Shown: positions 44,979-56,597, counted from the first letter of the stretch. The stretch: 64,000 nucleotides of DNA from Amyloporia xantha (GCA_036971615.1 JAYKKR010000014.1:682001-746000); one strand, 5' to 3'. Made by a program: numbers and translations. The notes: a model not told the origin generated them from the sequence alone.

Positions 44979-46276
44979 TCAAGAACGGCGAGTATCGACA
45001 TCGTCGCCTTGTACGCGATCCTGCCTCAGGTGGGAGTCAATGAATGCCATGCAATCCTCCACGAACCGCTTCTTGACATCGTCGGGCTCGTTATGTAGCT
45101 CATGACGAGCACCCTAATGAGTGCAAATATCCCCATCGCTGTTAGAATGCGATCAACTCAAAACACGCCTTGGGGCTCACCGAATACATCAGCAGCTTCT
45201 TATCTTTAGCATAAAGTTTATTGTATAGCGCTTCTGTCCATTTTGGTGCTGAGATCTAGGTAGGGAGAGGCTCGATCAATCCTGGTGGGTGAGTGATCAA
45301 TGATCAGCAGGACTTACTTCGTCCTTGTCGCCCTGAATGACGAGAATCTGCGGTATGAGGATCAGTGCATAGTGGGGATCCAGGGAAAGTCAAGGACGCA
45401 GTACAGGTATATCCTCCGGCCAGTTCACGAAGTCTTTCTCGAGTAATGCATCCCCCTGCAGCGAGGCACGATTCAATGAATTGACTCCAGACAGTCGGAG
45501 GGTGCACTCACTGCAGCGATGAGATCACCTATGATCCTTAGGCTCCCTGGGCTTCCGATGAGGGGGTCATCCTTATATGCTTGATTCGTCAGAGGGTTGC
45601 TCGACAAAGTCTGTGAGCGATAGATGAGGTGAGCGACATTTGAGATCAATAATAGGGAGTAGCCAACCTCGGGTCGATGCTTTCCCGGGATGACCGCATA
45701 GGGTGCGAGCCGACTGATCTGCGTGGCCACCCATAAGAACCACCTCGGGGGCGGGTATGTCAAGTGCACGGTGGGTGCAATTCCGATGACACCCGAGAGC
45801 ATAGACGCCAAGGACGGCTCGAGGGATGGGCGCATCGTAAACGATAGAGCCAAAGTACCGCCCTGGATTTGGAAACAGGAAGCATCGAGTGAAGCGCGCC
45901 GTCACGAATGAAGTGCTGACCATACCGAAGAAAAGCCCATTAAGAAAATAGGAAGGCCAGGGAACGTGTGGCAGGCATGCTCGATGGCCCATCGAAGGTC
46001 CTCAAGCTGGTCTTTCCAAGACGTCCTCCCGTACGAGCTGTGGACGCTCTTGTGCTCGCGGTCTTGGGCGGTCCTGCCATAGCCCCGCTGGTCATACGTG
46101 AAAACGGTCACTCCGCGCTGAGCGAAGAGGGCATGATAAAACGCGTGTCGACCGACGTGTTCGGCGCTTCCGTGCAGAAACACGAGCATCGCTTTCGGTG
46201 CGTCGGCAGGATACGTGCGGGTGTAGATTCGGGTGGACGAGGGACCGTCCAGCCAGTCTTCGGAATACTTAGCCAT
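44979..46276 (-). CDS. Monoglyceride-lipase-like alpha/beta hydrolase
   Basis: About seven exons on the minus strand, beginning 46276-45926, 45862-45668 and 45610-45512, with stop at 44979; about 308 residues. The start MAKYSEDWLDGPSSTRIYTR leads to the strand and oxyanion motif LVFLHGSAEH. The catalytic triad can be read: Ser in MGFSSGGTLAL (nucleophile elbow formed across the first splice), Asp in VIQGDKDE, and His in GARHELHNEP, the classic monoacylglycerol lipase ending. It should cleave monoacylglycerols or similar esters in the cytosol or on lipid droplets. An upstream in-frame ATG at 46342 exists, but MAKYSEDW fits the family start. Small exons near 45200-45450 were placed by family similarity. 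Confidence 0.9.
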
Positions 46277-46826
46277 GGTCAGTGCCAATCCTGGATAAGA
46301 TGCGGCTTGGAGGGAGATGACGAGAGTGGCAGGCTGCAGCAATCAATACAAACATGCTACTATGGCTAATGTGAAAATCTGAAACGCTAGGTTCTTTTTG
46401 AGGATCCCCGAGATAGCCGGGGAGTGCCATCGCAATGTTCGACTGGAATATCTGATTCAAAATGGATGATAGACTACCACAAATATAATAAGGAGCCTCA
46501 GAGGAGGTAGGCTTACGATCGGCGTCATGCATCGGTATCCGAGTCCGCAGTGTGGGTCCCATGTCCACGATTGCCGGCTTGTCGCATTCCTGTGGTGCGT
46601 CAGTGGACACCAGAATGTGAAGCTGAAGCTTTATCCAATATACACAACAGTCTATCAGATCACTGGCCGGTGTTCAACGGTACGCGCCTCCTGACCGTGC
46701 CATTCTCGAACGTGATCAACACCAATACGGCAGTGACGAATACCCTCCAGTTATCGATCTGTGCAGAATAAGGATCAGGAACATGCGAAATTGAAGGCCT
46801 AAACTGGCTACTAGAGCCTGAGCCTT
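46277..46826. other. Promoter region of the hydrolase gene; no other gene seen
   Basis: Short ORFs only. The right limit is the foldback element. Confidence 0.5.
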
Positions 46827-47502
46827 CACTGGATGCGGTTTAGGATATTTCTGACGAAGATATTCTAAAGATATTCTAAAGATAGTCAGAATAACTTTGG
46901 CATATTACAGTAAGCAAAATCCTAACATTATTCAATTAATATTCTAACGATTTGAGCACATTTAGAATATCTTCTAACCTACACAATATATTTACCGTAT
47001 TTTTCAAATACTGCATACACTGCAAAGAAATCACCATTTCACAGGCAGTGAAAAAGGTAAGATAGGCATGGGAAAATATTTACTTATGGAACCATTTCAA
47101 GTGAGTTGGAATTGTATGGAATGGTTATCATTTCAAAAGCTATTGTAGAATTGGAAAGTCAAAGTTTAATGCACTAAGTGAGGTTACATAAAAGATACAT
47201 GAAATTACTGATCCATCGGTAAATGCTTCATTCCATTACTTTTAGATGACCCTATTTAGTATGTCAAACTTCAACTTTGTGAATCCCCAACAGGTTTTTA
47301 AAATAATGACATTTCACACAATTTCAACTCACCTGAGATGCTTTGATAAGTAAACCCTTTCCCACACCTATCTTACCCTTTTCACTACCTGTGAAACGGT
47401 GATTTCTTTGCAGTGATAGTGGATTATGCTAAAAGTATTTTGACTAACTTTAGAATATTTTCACCATATCTCACGCGAAAATATTCTAAACCGCATCCAG
47501 TG
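46827..47502. mobile_element. AT-rich foldback MITE with CACTG ends and 3-bp target duplication
   Basis: A 676-bp block begins CACTGGATGCGGTTTAG and ends with its inverse, flanked on both sides by CTT (46824-46826 and 47503-47505). The arms continue inward as diverged inverted copies. For example CTGCAAAGAAATCACC near 47020 faces its inverse near 47410, making one large hairpin of roughly 300-bp arms. Three-base duplications with CACT ends are typical of the CACTA/EnSpm superfamily, though the superfamily assignment is tentative. There is no coding capacity. Arm divergence shows it is older than the hairpin element at 20670. Confidence 0.8.
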
Positions 47503-48380
47503 CTTGATAATCGGACAGCAACGTTCAGAGTAGCCATTGCGTGACAATGCGTGCAGCCGGGAACGCGTGACGTCACGCGTCAGGTAACGAGGAAGGGCGG
47601 GGATGAGAACCACATTCGACCCTCACATGCACATGTCAGTCTGCAAGTGGTCGGATCCGGAGAGTACGTCTACCACTTTACTCGAGCATGTCAACCGATA
47701 AAAGCATTGCAACTCGAGCGCGCCGGCGCTTGCCCCTTGTGCACAGTGCTGAATTGACGACCAACTGTCTATGAGACATAAAGGCCGTTTCTTAGCCTGC
47801 ACCGGTGAGCCTTGCCATTGTCCTCCTTGAATTCCACGTCGCAAGAAGAGAGATTGCATAATTCGCAGAGCTATGCGTATCGTCAAATCTAGAAATGACA
47901 GTTCTGACGTGCTGGACGGAGCACACGAGCGTGCCGCCAGCAGACCCGCAAACGCCTGTGATCTTCCCGCGCCGTCTATTGACCCTTTCCCCAATCTCCC
48001 AAAGCACCGGAGGAATCTCCTCGGCTTTGCGCCATTCCTCACACGAAAATATCTCCTCCTTCACATCGTACATCGCATTCCCACAGCTTGCTCGGCACGT
48101 CTCCGCGGTCGTTCCCACATACCCACCACCCGTTCCCTCGCGATAGGAAATAGGCTCTCAAGCCAAGGCGCTCGGTTCGCATAGGTGCCTATCATCCCCA
48201 TGCATACATAGCTCCCCCTCCAAAAAGCACACGTTGGCACGACCCGGCTCCAGCCAGCGCCAGCAGCCCCATTTGATCGCGCCGAATATATCTCGCCACC
48301 GCCCGCTCTCGCTCCTTGGCCTTTCCCTCCACCTTCCCATCCATCCACCCATAAAGTACCAGGGTCTTCCCCCGTTTCCG
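47503..48380. other. Intergenic; upstream region of the coiled-coil gene
   Basis: No gene seen. ORFs of up to 139 codons (48042-47623, minus) show no domain. The GC content rises sharply toward the coiled-coil gene. Confidence 0.5.
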
Positions 48381-49305
48381 ATGCACGCCAATCCCATCAC
48401 CACCGCGTCCTCATCCGCCACCCTCGTCGACCACTTTCACCCCCCGCCCGTACCCAATATGTCCGCGGCGACTACCAGCACCCCCGCTCCCGCCTCCGAC
48501 CAAGCCGACCCGGTGACCTCCACGAGCGCAGCCGTCTGGACTCAGCGCCTCTCCGCCTCCTTCGGCGCCATCGCCGACCAGATCACCGCAGCCTCGCATG
48601 CGCTCGCTGCCGTCGAGGTCCCCCAGGACCTCGGCGCAGAGGCGGGCAGCGCCTCCGGCAGCGCGAGCGCGAGCACGATCGCAGCGCTCACGGCGCGGCT
48701 CGACGCGATCGAGCTCAGGCAGGAGCGCCTCGTGGAGGAGCTGGACGCGGTGCGCGCGCTCGCGCGGAGGAGAGGGGGCCAGGGGTCGGACGCGTCGCTC
48801 ACGGTCGAGGAGGAGCCGCGCGCGGACGTGCAGAGCGATCTCGCGCGGGCCGTGGAGGAGCTGCAGAAGAAGGTGGACGGGATCGCGGAGACAGTCCGGC
48901 TCGAGTACGTGTCGTGTGCTTCGCGTGTGCTGCTCAGGGCTCACGTTCGGGATTGCTGGATCTGGGTTGCTTTAGCCAGGCGCGGTTGTACGCGCGGTTG
49001 AGGAACGCGGCGATGACGACGAACAAGGTGACGATCGTGCCGCCGCCGATGGCGAACGGCAAGACCCCCGTGAACTTCCCGGGAACGAAGGGCGAGTTCG
49101 AGCATATGACCAGTGCGTGCCGTCTCGCGCTCGAGACGCGATGCGTGTATCCTACTATCCGACAACGTACTAATGGCGCGTTTGCGTTTATCCAGAGGAA
49201 CGCTACGAGCATCTGCTGAAGTCGTACGACCAGCCCATCAAGGGCGATACGGCGGCCAAGCGGCAGGCTGTCCGCGAATTCCTGGGGCTTCCTCCGGACT
49301 TTTGA
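48381..49305 (+). CDS. Small conserved basidiomycete coiled-coil protein
   Basis: Three exons (to 48904, 48976-49112, 49196-49305) join in phase. Two in-frame starts are possible: 48381 (MHANPITTAS, 256 residues) and 48459 (MSAATTSTPAPA, 230 residues). The second fits the compact family form better. An Ala/Ser-rich N-terminus is followed by heptad-like helices (AALTARLDAIELRQERLVEE and DLARAVEELQKKVDGIAETV). The C-terminus is conserved: LYARLRNAAMTTNK, FPGTKGEFEHMTKERYEHLL and REFLGLPPDF. It is the sort of short protein shared among mushrooms without an assigned function. The exon 1 DNA is very GC-rich. Confidence 0.75.
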
Positions 49306-49695
49306 TGGGTGCAGTTGTTTCCGATACAATTGGTATCCTGTGCGGGGGTGAGGGGTGGATTCCGTCTGGGTAGATACGCTCTCCGAGAATAGAGCGGAAG
49401 GATTGACCCGCGTCGCGTTGGAGTAGTGCTTGGTATGTGAGGCGTGCACGCAGTCATAGAGCGTCGATGTAATGATGCGCTGTCGTGTTGTAAGTGATTC
49501 AGTGGATATAGTAATTTGTAATCTACAGGATCGCAGTGCATTCCGAGTATGATGCGGGAGTGGTGAGAGTGGATGTTCTGGGCTAAAGTGGCGAGAACGA
49601 CTCGACGTTATTGCTAGATAACTTGGTTTCGATCGTCTACTTGTGCACCAACAGCGAGAGTTATGACAACATATAGGGATGAGACCGACAATCAG

Positions 49696-49838
49696 GCTTG
49701 CTGGGGAACGATAGCGTATAAACTCACTGAATGTGGCATTAATATCGTTGTATATCCACCTAGTGTTGGCATCGCAGAATTGTTAGCGCCGTGATGAACA
49801 GTGTACTACTACCTACCCGTGACTGCATACCGGACATC
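49696..49838. repeat. Duplicated block, copy 1 (partner 55183-55310)
   Basis: Both blocks contain GGGAACGATAGCGTATAAAC and GTTAGCGCCGTGATGAAC with few differences, in the same orientation. Each lies left of a copy of the zinc-finger 3' end (50700-51025 and 55570-55900), so together they define one duplicated segment. The sequence between block and finger differs (about 850 bp here, about 260 bp in copy 2). Confidence 0.75.
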
Positions 49839-50470
49839 GTAGCGGCGGCAAGCGCCAATCCCCGACTCTGTGGTGCACAAACTGAGATAGATAGACGACA
49901 TATGAGTTACAACGCAGGCTGCTGTTACAGAGATCGAGTGCGAAGGAAGAATAAGTAAGTAAGGTATAGGTAATGATCCACTAAAATAAATCTTCTTCAA
50001 TCTCTACGTTATCTGGAGTACCGGATCTCGAGTCGTCGGATTGTGATGCGCTGTCGACGCCAGGGTCAGAGTAGTCAAAAATCGGCTTATCGAGAGATTT
50101 GTATGAGAGCGCCTGTTCGAGAATGATGACAGCTTGAACGTTCATTGACACAGTGTCTTGAAGGTTGCCAGGGGATAGGCCGTTGTGACAGCCTGGTACG
50201 GGGTGTAGAAAGCATGCTCATGTCATGATCTTACTAGACAAAAATCGCAATACAAGAAGCTCACTGCAGCCCAGGTCGAATAAAGACAGCGACGACGAAG
50301 GACAAGAGGCCTAGGAGCAAAGTGTTGTAGATATCAATTGTAGTACTTACTCTATGGCCATTCTTCCCTTATGTCGAGATACTTACTCTTTTCTTACTCG
50401 ATTACTTATTTAATACGGTAGTTTCCGGGACGCGTCGTTCAGACTGACGCGCCAGCCGTACGCTTCCCCT

Positions 50471-50622
50471 CAGTCCTCTATTCACGACGTGGGACTGAGG
50501 GTAAGCCCGTCTATATATGCTTACGATATGCATTGATACTTATGTCCTACATACAGGAATTGTCTAGGTACATACTAATGTTAGTCCTCTATTCACGACA
50601 TCGGACTAAGGGAATTGTCTAG
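50471..50622. repeat. Pair of hairpin-containing direct repeats
   Basis: AGTCCTCTATTCACGAC recurs at 50472 and 50583, each time followed by GGACT to make a short stem. GGAATTGTCTAG recurs at 50556 and 50611. The interleaved arrangement suggests local duplication, possibly within a solo-LTR remnant. Confidence 0.5.
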
Positions 50623-50770
50623 ATTACAACACAAAGCACACCACCAGTGTATTGGTTGTTTGTAAGGTCTACAAAACGCGCCCTAAACTCATGAAAACGA
50701 TGAAGAGGCAGCCGACCGAACAGGAGTCATGCACAGTCCAAAGAACGACCGATTTTTGAGGAGGAAGGCC

Positions 50771-51025
50771 TCACAAGGTCAGTCTGTTCATGCCGCTCGC
50801 GAGGGAGCCCACGACATCCTGCACGGCACGGTTGAACCTGCGTATCCCGCACTGCTCGCTCTCCACATGCTGGCACAGCGCACTGAGCGTCCTGAACTCC
50901 GCGCCGCAGCCTGAGTACGCCCGCGGGCACCTGTACATCCTGTCCCCATGGCCCGGACTCGCGAGGTGCTGGTTGAGCGCGGCGAGGCTAGTGTACTCGC
51001 GGTGGCACAGGAAGCACTCGTATCC
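50771..51025 (-). pseudogene. 5'-truncated copy of the C2H2 zinc-finger gene
   Basis: The minus strand encodes only the last part of zinc-finger gene B: ECFLCHREYTSLAALNQH, CGAEFRTLSALCQHVESEQC and the end ASGMNRLTL, nearly identical in DNA to 55650-55900. Similarity stops abruptly near 51025; the upstream part (an ATG at 51067 with an unrelated short leader) is not zinc-finger sequence. About six fingers and the natural start are missing, so a functional product is unlikely. It is a product of the segmental duplication described for 49696-49838. Confidence 0.85.
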
Positions 51026-51067
51026 GCCGCGAAACGCGGACGTATCTGTCCCGTGATCAGCGACCAA

Positions 51068-52007
51068 CCTTGCCGCGTGCTCGTCGGACTGAGCACTAAG
51101 AACAGCTCGGGACGGCTATAATGAACTCATTGCTCTTCCCTTCGAGATATTTCCACTAGGGGTTCAAGGCTCTCGAACTGTCGGAATCCGTGTGCAGTCG
51201 TCCAAGTTATATCTTGTCTGTTCTCTTAGGCTCGGCTGACAAGGTGGTTCACTGGCGTTAGATTGCGTATACTTCGGCGAGATTCCTCTATTTGAATTGT
51301 TGTATGTGTTACATTGACTGTATTTCAGCTTGGCCTCAGTGTCCAGTGAAAAGGAGCATTGAAGCTCGAAGACTCTTACCACTAGAAACAGTGTCAGAGG
51401 TCATTTGGTTCCGGGCGTCGACACGCACATGCACCATTGACAGATTTTGATCAACTGACACACTCGCGATCGGCATCCTTGCATGCCCTCTAAACTCGAT
51501 ATGATGAGGCCTCTTGTTCTCCGTCTCCCACTCAGGTCAAACACTGGTATCATTCCCTCCGTTGGTATTCAATCTGCGTCTTTTACTTTCCAGTGAAATC
51601 CACAGGACCAGCCATGACGCAGAAAACAGTCAGGCGTTTCTCCGATTTGATTTCTGCGTGTGCACTGCGGTTTATTATGTCACGTCGTGCTGCGCTACAC
51701 ACGTGAGACGCCTCTATGATCCCGACGTTCGGATAAAGACGTCGAGAATTCGAAGCTACGGCCAATATGCTACCCAACCTAGACGCGTCGCACGCGTCGA
51801 CTCGGCTTTGCGTAAGACTCCTTCGGCCGTATGTCTCCCGGACGCGTATTCTTAGGACTCTTGAGTACTTGAGTACCTGCACGGCCTTTTGATGTCCTTG
51901 ATATATGCAGCACACGCTATATAAGATGATCCTTTACGAGGACCGTTGACCGTGTCGATCCTCTACGTTTCGTACCTTCCAAAGCACTCACAGCTGGATT
52001 GTAACCC
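51068..52007. other. Intergenic; promoter of the FAD monooxygenase
   Basis: No gene seen. ORFs at 51514-51855 (plus) and 51915-51583 (minus) overlap each other and have no domain. Confidence 0.5.
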
Positions 52008-54332
52008 ATGTCCGACGCTACCACTCTCCCTGTCTTGATCGTACGTTCCCAGTGTCCTCACTCGTCCATGACCCACTCTGACTCCCCAGCCATCTAGGCC
52101 GGCGCAGGTCCCTCGGGGCTCGTGCTCGCCCTCACTCTGCTGAAGAATGGTGTCAGCGTCCGCATCATAGATAAGGACCCTCACTTTCACATCGGCCAGC
52201 GAGGTGCTGGGATCCAGGTAGTGCCGTTTCCCGTGCTATGTTTGTCTCAGACACTCAGTCAATCGATCATCTAGCCACGAACTCTCGAGTTGTACAACCT
52301 CCTCGGCGTCCTGCCCGACGTCCTCGCACGCGGTAACCTCCTCGTCCCCCTTCGCTTCTACAAGCTCCCCGGCGGCGTCGAGCCGCTCAAAACCGTGCAT
52401 ATGATCCCCCGGGAGGACCCCACCCCGTCGACGCCCTATGTACGTGCTCCCGCCGCTCTTAGCTCGCCCCATCCGTATCGTACACTCCGTACCATGTTCT
52501 CTGGCTCTCTGACGCGTGGAGGTAGATCAACGTGTGGATGCTCGGGCAGAACGTCGCGGAAGAAATTCTGCGCGCGCACCTCGCCGCGTATGGGTGCCAC
52601 GTCGAGCGCGGGACGGAGCTGCGCGCGTTCGAGCAGCATGCAGACCGCGTCGTTGCGCATGTAGCGCGGGAGGGGAAGGAAGACGAGGAGATCGTGTGCC
52701 GCTGGCTCGCTGGAGCGGACGGGGCTAAAGGTACAGTACCTGCCCCTTCACCCATTGTGATTGGCGCTGACAATCATATGCGCAGGCGTGGTGCGCAAGC
52801 AGCTTGGTCTGAGCTTCGTAGGTGAGTCGCTTTCCGCGCGGATGATATTCGGCGAGATCGAGGGCCGGGGGCTCGACCCTGACGTGCGTCCGCTGTGGCC
52901 CGCTTCTCTGTTCCCCCGCGAGGCTGACCTGGCGTCTGTTTCTGTAGTACTGGCATTTTTGGGGAAACCTCGAGACGAAACTGTCAGTGTTTCCCATTTT
53001 CCCGTACGTGCCTATTACTTACATTTTTTCTCTTCTGTGCTCCACATGGACAGGGTGATGGTGCGCGTGACGGAGACGGAGGGCGTATACACGTTCGGTA
53101 TCTCGGGGGACGTGGACCATGCGCAGATCTTTGCAGATCGTGACGCGCTGGTGAAGGCCATACGCGAGGGCACGGACCGGGAAGATCTGGAGTTCGGTGA
53201 GGTGTTGTGGAAGTCAGACTACAAGTGCGTCTGGACTGGGAGGGGTTGATGATGAGCCTCGTTGATATTTGTTTCTTTGTCTTTTTGCCTCGCCAGGCCT
53301 AATGTTCGCATGGTGAACAAGTTCTCCGAAGGCAGGGTTTTCGTGGTTGGAGGTGCGTGTGTCTTCGCGCCGATGCTCGGCTGACTGGCTGATGTCTCTG
53401 CAGATGCAGCGCATGTGCACAGTCCGAGTGGTGGTCAGGTAGGTGGATAATTGCGTTGTGATGTCGCTCTCTATATGCTTACCTGCCGCAGGGCATGAAT
53501 TCGAGTGTCCAAGACGCCGTACGTAATCTCCCTCCCTTCCGTCTCCCCAACCCGCACCCGGGCTCACCAACACCCCTTTTCCGCGCAGTTCAACCTCGGC
53601 TGGAAGCTCGCGCTCGTCCATAAAGGCCTCGCCTCGCCTTCCCTCCTCGCCACCTACAACGAAGAGCGCCTCCCCGTCATCGCCCACATGCTCGGCCTCT
53701 CCACCAAGATCTTCCACGAAACACGACAAAACCCCGAGTGGGGCTGGCAGCGTGCTAGGGAGGTCAAGCAGCTCGGGGTGAACTACCGCTGGAGCTCGAT
53801 CGTGCGAGACGAGCGCGCCGCCCCTGGCGCGGGCGCGGATGCGGTTTCTGACCAGCACGCGCTGCAGCCGTCCGACGTGTACGGCACGGAGGGGGACGCC
53901 GCGCTGCGCGCAGGGGATCGGGCGCCTGACGCGCCTGGTTTGATTCCGGTGCCGGTCGATGGGCGCGAAGACGAGTCGACGAGCCTCTTCCGTGTCTTCG
54001 GCCCGTCGTACCACACCGTGCTCGTTTTCTCCTCGACGCAAGAGCAGATCGACGCGGTGTGCGATCTCCTGAAGACGTGTCCTGCGAACCTTGTGCGCTG
54101 TGTGGTCATCGCTGCGAAGGACGGTGACGGCGAGGGTGCTCTGGCTGTGCGCGGTCCTGACCTTGTCTTTTACGACCGAGACGGGTATGCGTATACGCAC
54201 TACGAGGTTGAGAGGGGTGGGCCCATGACGGTCATTGTGGTGAGACCGGACGGTGTGGTAGGCGCCATAGTCCTCGGCTTGGCGGGTCTAGAGAAGTATT
54301 TCGGGAGTGTCTTTTCTGCTGTTACTGTATAA
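52008..54332 (+). CDS. FAD-dependent aromatic hydroxylase (phenol 2-monooxygenase-like)
   Basis: About ten exons, roughly 575 residues. Exon 1 gives MSDATTLPVLI; exon 2 gives the FAD Rossmann motif AGAGPSGLVLALTLLKNG and the acidic end VRIIDKDP. Later exons give PRTLELYNLLGVLPDVL, LAGADGAKGVVRKQLGL (DG motif), YWHFWGNLETKL, VMVRVTETEGVYTFG, the second FAD motif GRVFVVGDAAHVHSPSGGQG and FNLGWKLALVHKG. The C-terminal 180 residues include GDRAPDAPGLIPV and a thioredoxin-like fold, the dimerisation domain of phenol hydroxylases. The family hydroxylates phenolic rings using NADPH and O2, consistent with aromatic catabolism in a wood-decay fungus; the real substrate is not known. Splices around 52880-53060 were inferred from phase and family similarity. 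The last exon is GC-rich. Confidence 0.9.
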
Positions 54333-55649
54333 GCATCTGTCTCGCCTTACGCGCTTTCCTCTGTACTTTTATGTCACGCCTATCTCTTTAGAAAAGGTCT
54401 AGCTTGTACAAAATGCGCACCCCACTCTCTGCAGATTTGTATGCCAGTAAGCGATCAGATTCAAACAATAGACCTTGCTGACATTCGATTCCGTAGTGAG
54501 ACTTAATTATAATCCTGGTTAATCACTCAGATAACATGCAATAGCGTCCGCATTGAGAATACCCTATCGATAATGTAATACGATCCGCCTCCTGGTGGTA
54601 GCTGTGCCAGTGGCATGGAATCGAATGGAAGTATCGCTTGTGAGTGATTTTGTGGCGGTATTAATCATGGCGGAGGTGGCTAATAGGAACGGGGCAGGAA
54701 TGCTTCGAGTTGATGAGTGGTCTCGAGTCACCTGGATAATAGCACAGACTGGCCACTGGAAGTCCACCATCTACATCTATCAGACGATACAGAATGCATA
54801 TGTGCGGGTTTTGTAGTGAGAAGCAACCGAAGGGACGCTGCCGCATCATCATCACGACCACTCATATCAGCAAATTAGCGCGTTTGCTCTAGTACAAACT
54901 CTCCGTCTACGGTATAGATCGAAGAGGCTCAATGTCAGTGTCGCGTCCAATGTACGCTGAATTCCGACATCTTGCGCTGACTTGTGCACTTGGATTTTTG
55001 TTTCTATCCAGGATCCATCAAGTGTCGAGTAAGCGACTTGGTTTTCATTACAACTGAGGTTCGCTCCCTGCTTGTAAGCTCCTGCGAGCCTCCTTCAGGC
55101 CTGAGAATATCTAAATCTGCGACAGCGCGCTGCGATTGCGGGCCTTTCGGGCGGCGTTCCACTAGGTTGTTTTATTTATCACGCTTGCTAGGGAACGATA
55201 GCGTATAAACTGACCGAATGTGGCATTATCGTTGTATATCCATCTAGTGTTGGGATCGCAGAGTTGTTAGCGCCGTGATGAACCGTTGTATACCTACCTG
55301 TCACTGTATACGCATGCTTTTTTGCCGAGTTGCGTTATGTCCTCCACTTACCCTGGGACGCCCGTGGCATCTCAGAGATTATACTGGGTCGCCACCACGG
55401 ATCGAATGACTATCAGTACAACATAAAATTCTTCCAAGAGGACCTAGAATTACAAAGGCATCGAGCCGTTGGATGCGAAGGCCAGGAGACAGCGAAACAT
55501 GTTGGAATGACTTGTAATGGAGACTGGACGGAACACTGAACCATCAAGTCTACAAACGCGCCCAAATTCATGAAAACGATGAAGAGCCAGCCGACCGAAC
55601 AGGAGTCATGCACAGTCCAAAGAACGCTCGATGTTTGAGGATAAAGACC
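54333..55649. other. Intergenic with duplicated block copy 2
   Basis: No gene seen. 55183-55310 is the partner of 49696-49838. The 3' flank of zinc-finger gene B (55560-55649) is shared with 50690-50770. Confidence 0.5.
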
Positions 55650-56597
55650 TCACAAGGTAAGTCTGTTCATGCCGCTCGCGAGGGAGCCCACGACATCCTG
55701 CACGGCACGGTTGAACCTGCGTATCTCGCACTGCTCGCTCTCCACATGCTGGCACAGCGCGCTGAGCGTCCGGAACTCCGCGCCACAGCCCGAGTACGCC
55801 CGCGGGCACCTGTACATCTTGTCCGCATGGGCCGGACTCGCGAGGTGCTGGTTGAGCGCCGCGAGGCTGGTGTACTCGCGGTGGCACAGGAAGCACTCGT
55901 ACCCATACCCGTTCCACGAGCGCTCCGACGCCCACGTCCGCGTCGTCGCCGCGGGCGCGGGGGCCCCGTCGGGCCCGCGGATGAGCCGCGCGGGGTTCGT
56001 GACGACGTTGTTCCTGTCGTACCGCGCCGCGAGGCGGTTGATCTGCTCGCGGGTCATGCGGGAGGGGCACGTCCCCGACTCGAGGTGGAGGACCATCGCG
56101 GCGACGGAGACGAACGCCCTGCCGCAGCGCTGGTCGGGGCACGGGATCGTCGCACGTCGGTGAATGGAGGACCGCTCGTGGTTGCGCAGGTTGCTCTCGC
56201 TCTGGAAGACCCGCTTGCAGTCGGCGCAGTACCAGTGCTTCTGACGGTTGTGCTCGTGCAGGCCGAGCGCGGAGTCGAATATCTGTCGGTCGCGCATGTC
56301 AGGATACGACTCCGAACGCAAGACGCGGCGGTGAGCACTTACCTGGTTGCATATGGAGCAGTAGTGATGATCGTCCTCATAATGAGACGACAATTCGCGC
56401 GCAGAATCGAAATGCTCGTCGCAACGCTGACAGTAGTGGTGCAGCGGGCTCTGCACATAGTGCTGCGTCAGGCCCCACGCAGTAGCGAAGTCCCTGCCGC
56501 AATAATGGCACATGTTATGCATGCTGGAGTTCTCCTCATGTTGTTCCAGGGCGCGTTCGCTCCCGAAGTAGCGTTCGCAACGGTCGCAATAGGCCAT
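55650..56597 (-). CDS. C2H2 multi-zinc-finger protein, family member B
   Basis: Two exons (56597-56343 and 56282-55650) join in phase 0 to 295 residues starting MAYCDRCERYFGSERALEQH. Eight fingers follow: YCDRCERYF, CHYCGRDF, YCQRCDEHF, YCSICNQ|IFDSAL (formed across the splice), YCADCKRVF, CPDQRCGRAF (ending Cys), ECFLCHREY and CGAEFRTLSALCQH (ending Cys). Between fingers 6 and 7 is the family linker VVTNPARLIRGPDG. A longer ORF starts at 56663, but the ATG at 56597 matches member A. The unspliced intron would insert a stretch in the fourth finger, so splicing restores it. Likely a nucleic-acid-binding regulator of unknown target. Gene A is its diverged relative, and 50771-51025 is a truncated twin. 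Confidence 0.85.
   Translation of the reverse strand: MAYCDRCERYFGSERALEQHEENSSMHNMCHYCGRDFATAWGLTQHYVQSPLHHYCQRCDEHFDSARELSSHYEDDHHYCSICNQVSAHRRVLRSESYPDMRDRQIFDSALGLHEHNRQKHWYCADCKRVFQSESNLRNHERSSIHRRATIPCPDQRCGRAFVSVAAMVLHLESGTCPSRMTREQINRLAARYDRNNVVTNPARLIRGPDGAPAPAATTRTWASERSWNGYGYECFLCHREYTSLAALNQHLASPAHADKMYRCPRAYSGCGAEFRTLSALCQHVESEQCEIRRFNRAVQDVVGSLASGMNRLTL

Larger units (their letters stand above)
49306..50770. other. Intergenic with duplicated block and small repeats
   Basis: 49696-49838 is a close copy of 55183-55310. A minus-strand stretch at 50190-49983 reads as coding in style (ALSYKSLDKPIFDYSDPG, ending EEDLF) but has no clean splice partner and no known domain. Direct repeats lie at 50471-50622. 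Confidence 0.5.

Noticed and set aside
48411..48944. 177-codon minus-strand ORF over the coiled-coil gene
   Set aside because: It repeats GC-rich shadow composition; the plus strand carries the conserved, splice-consistent protein.
53214..54200. 328-codon minus-strand ORF antisense to the FAD monooxygenase C-terminus
   Set aside because: Low-complexity Arg/His-rich translation without a domain, a shadow of the GC-rich last exon of a well-recognised enzyme.
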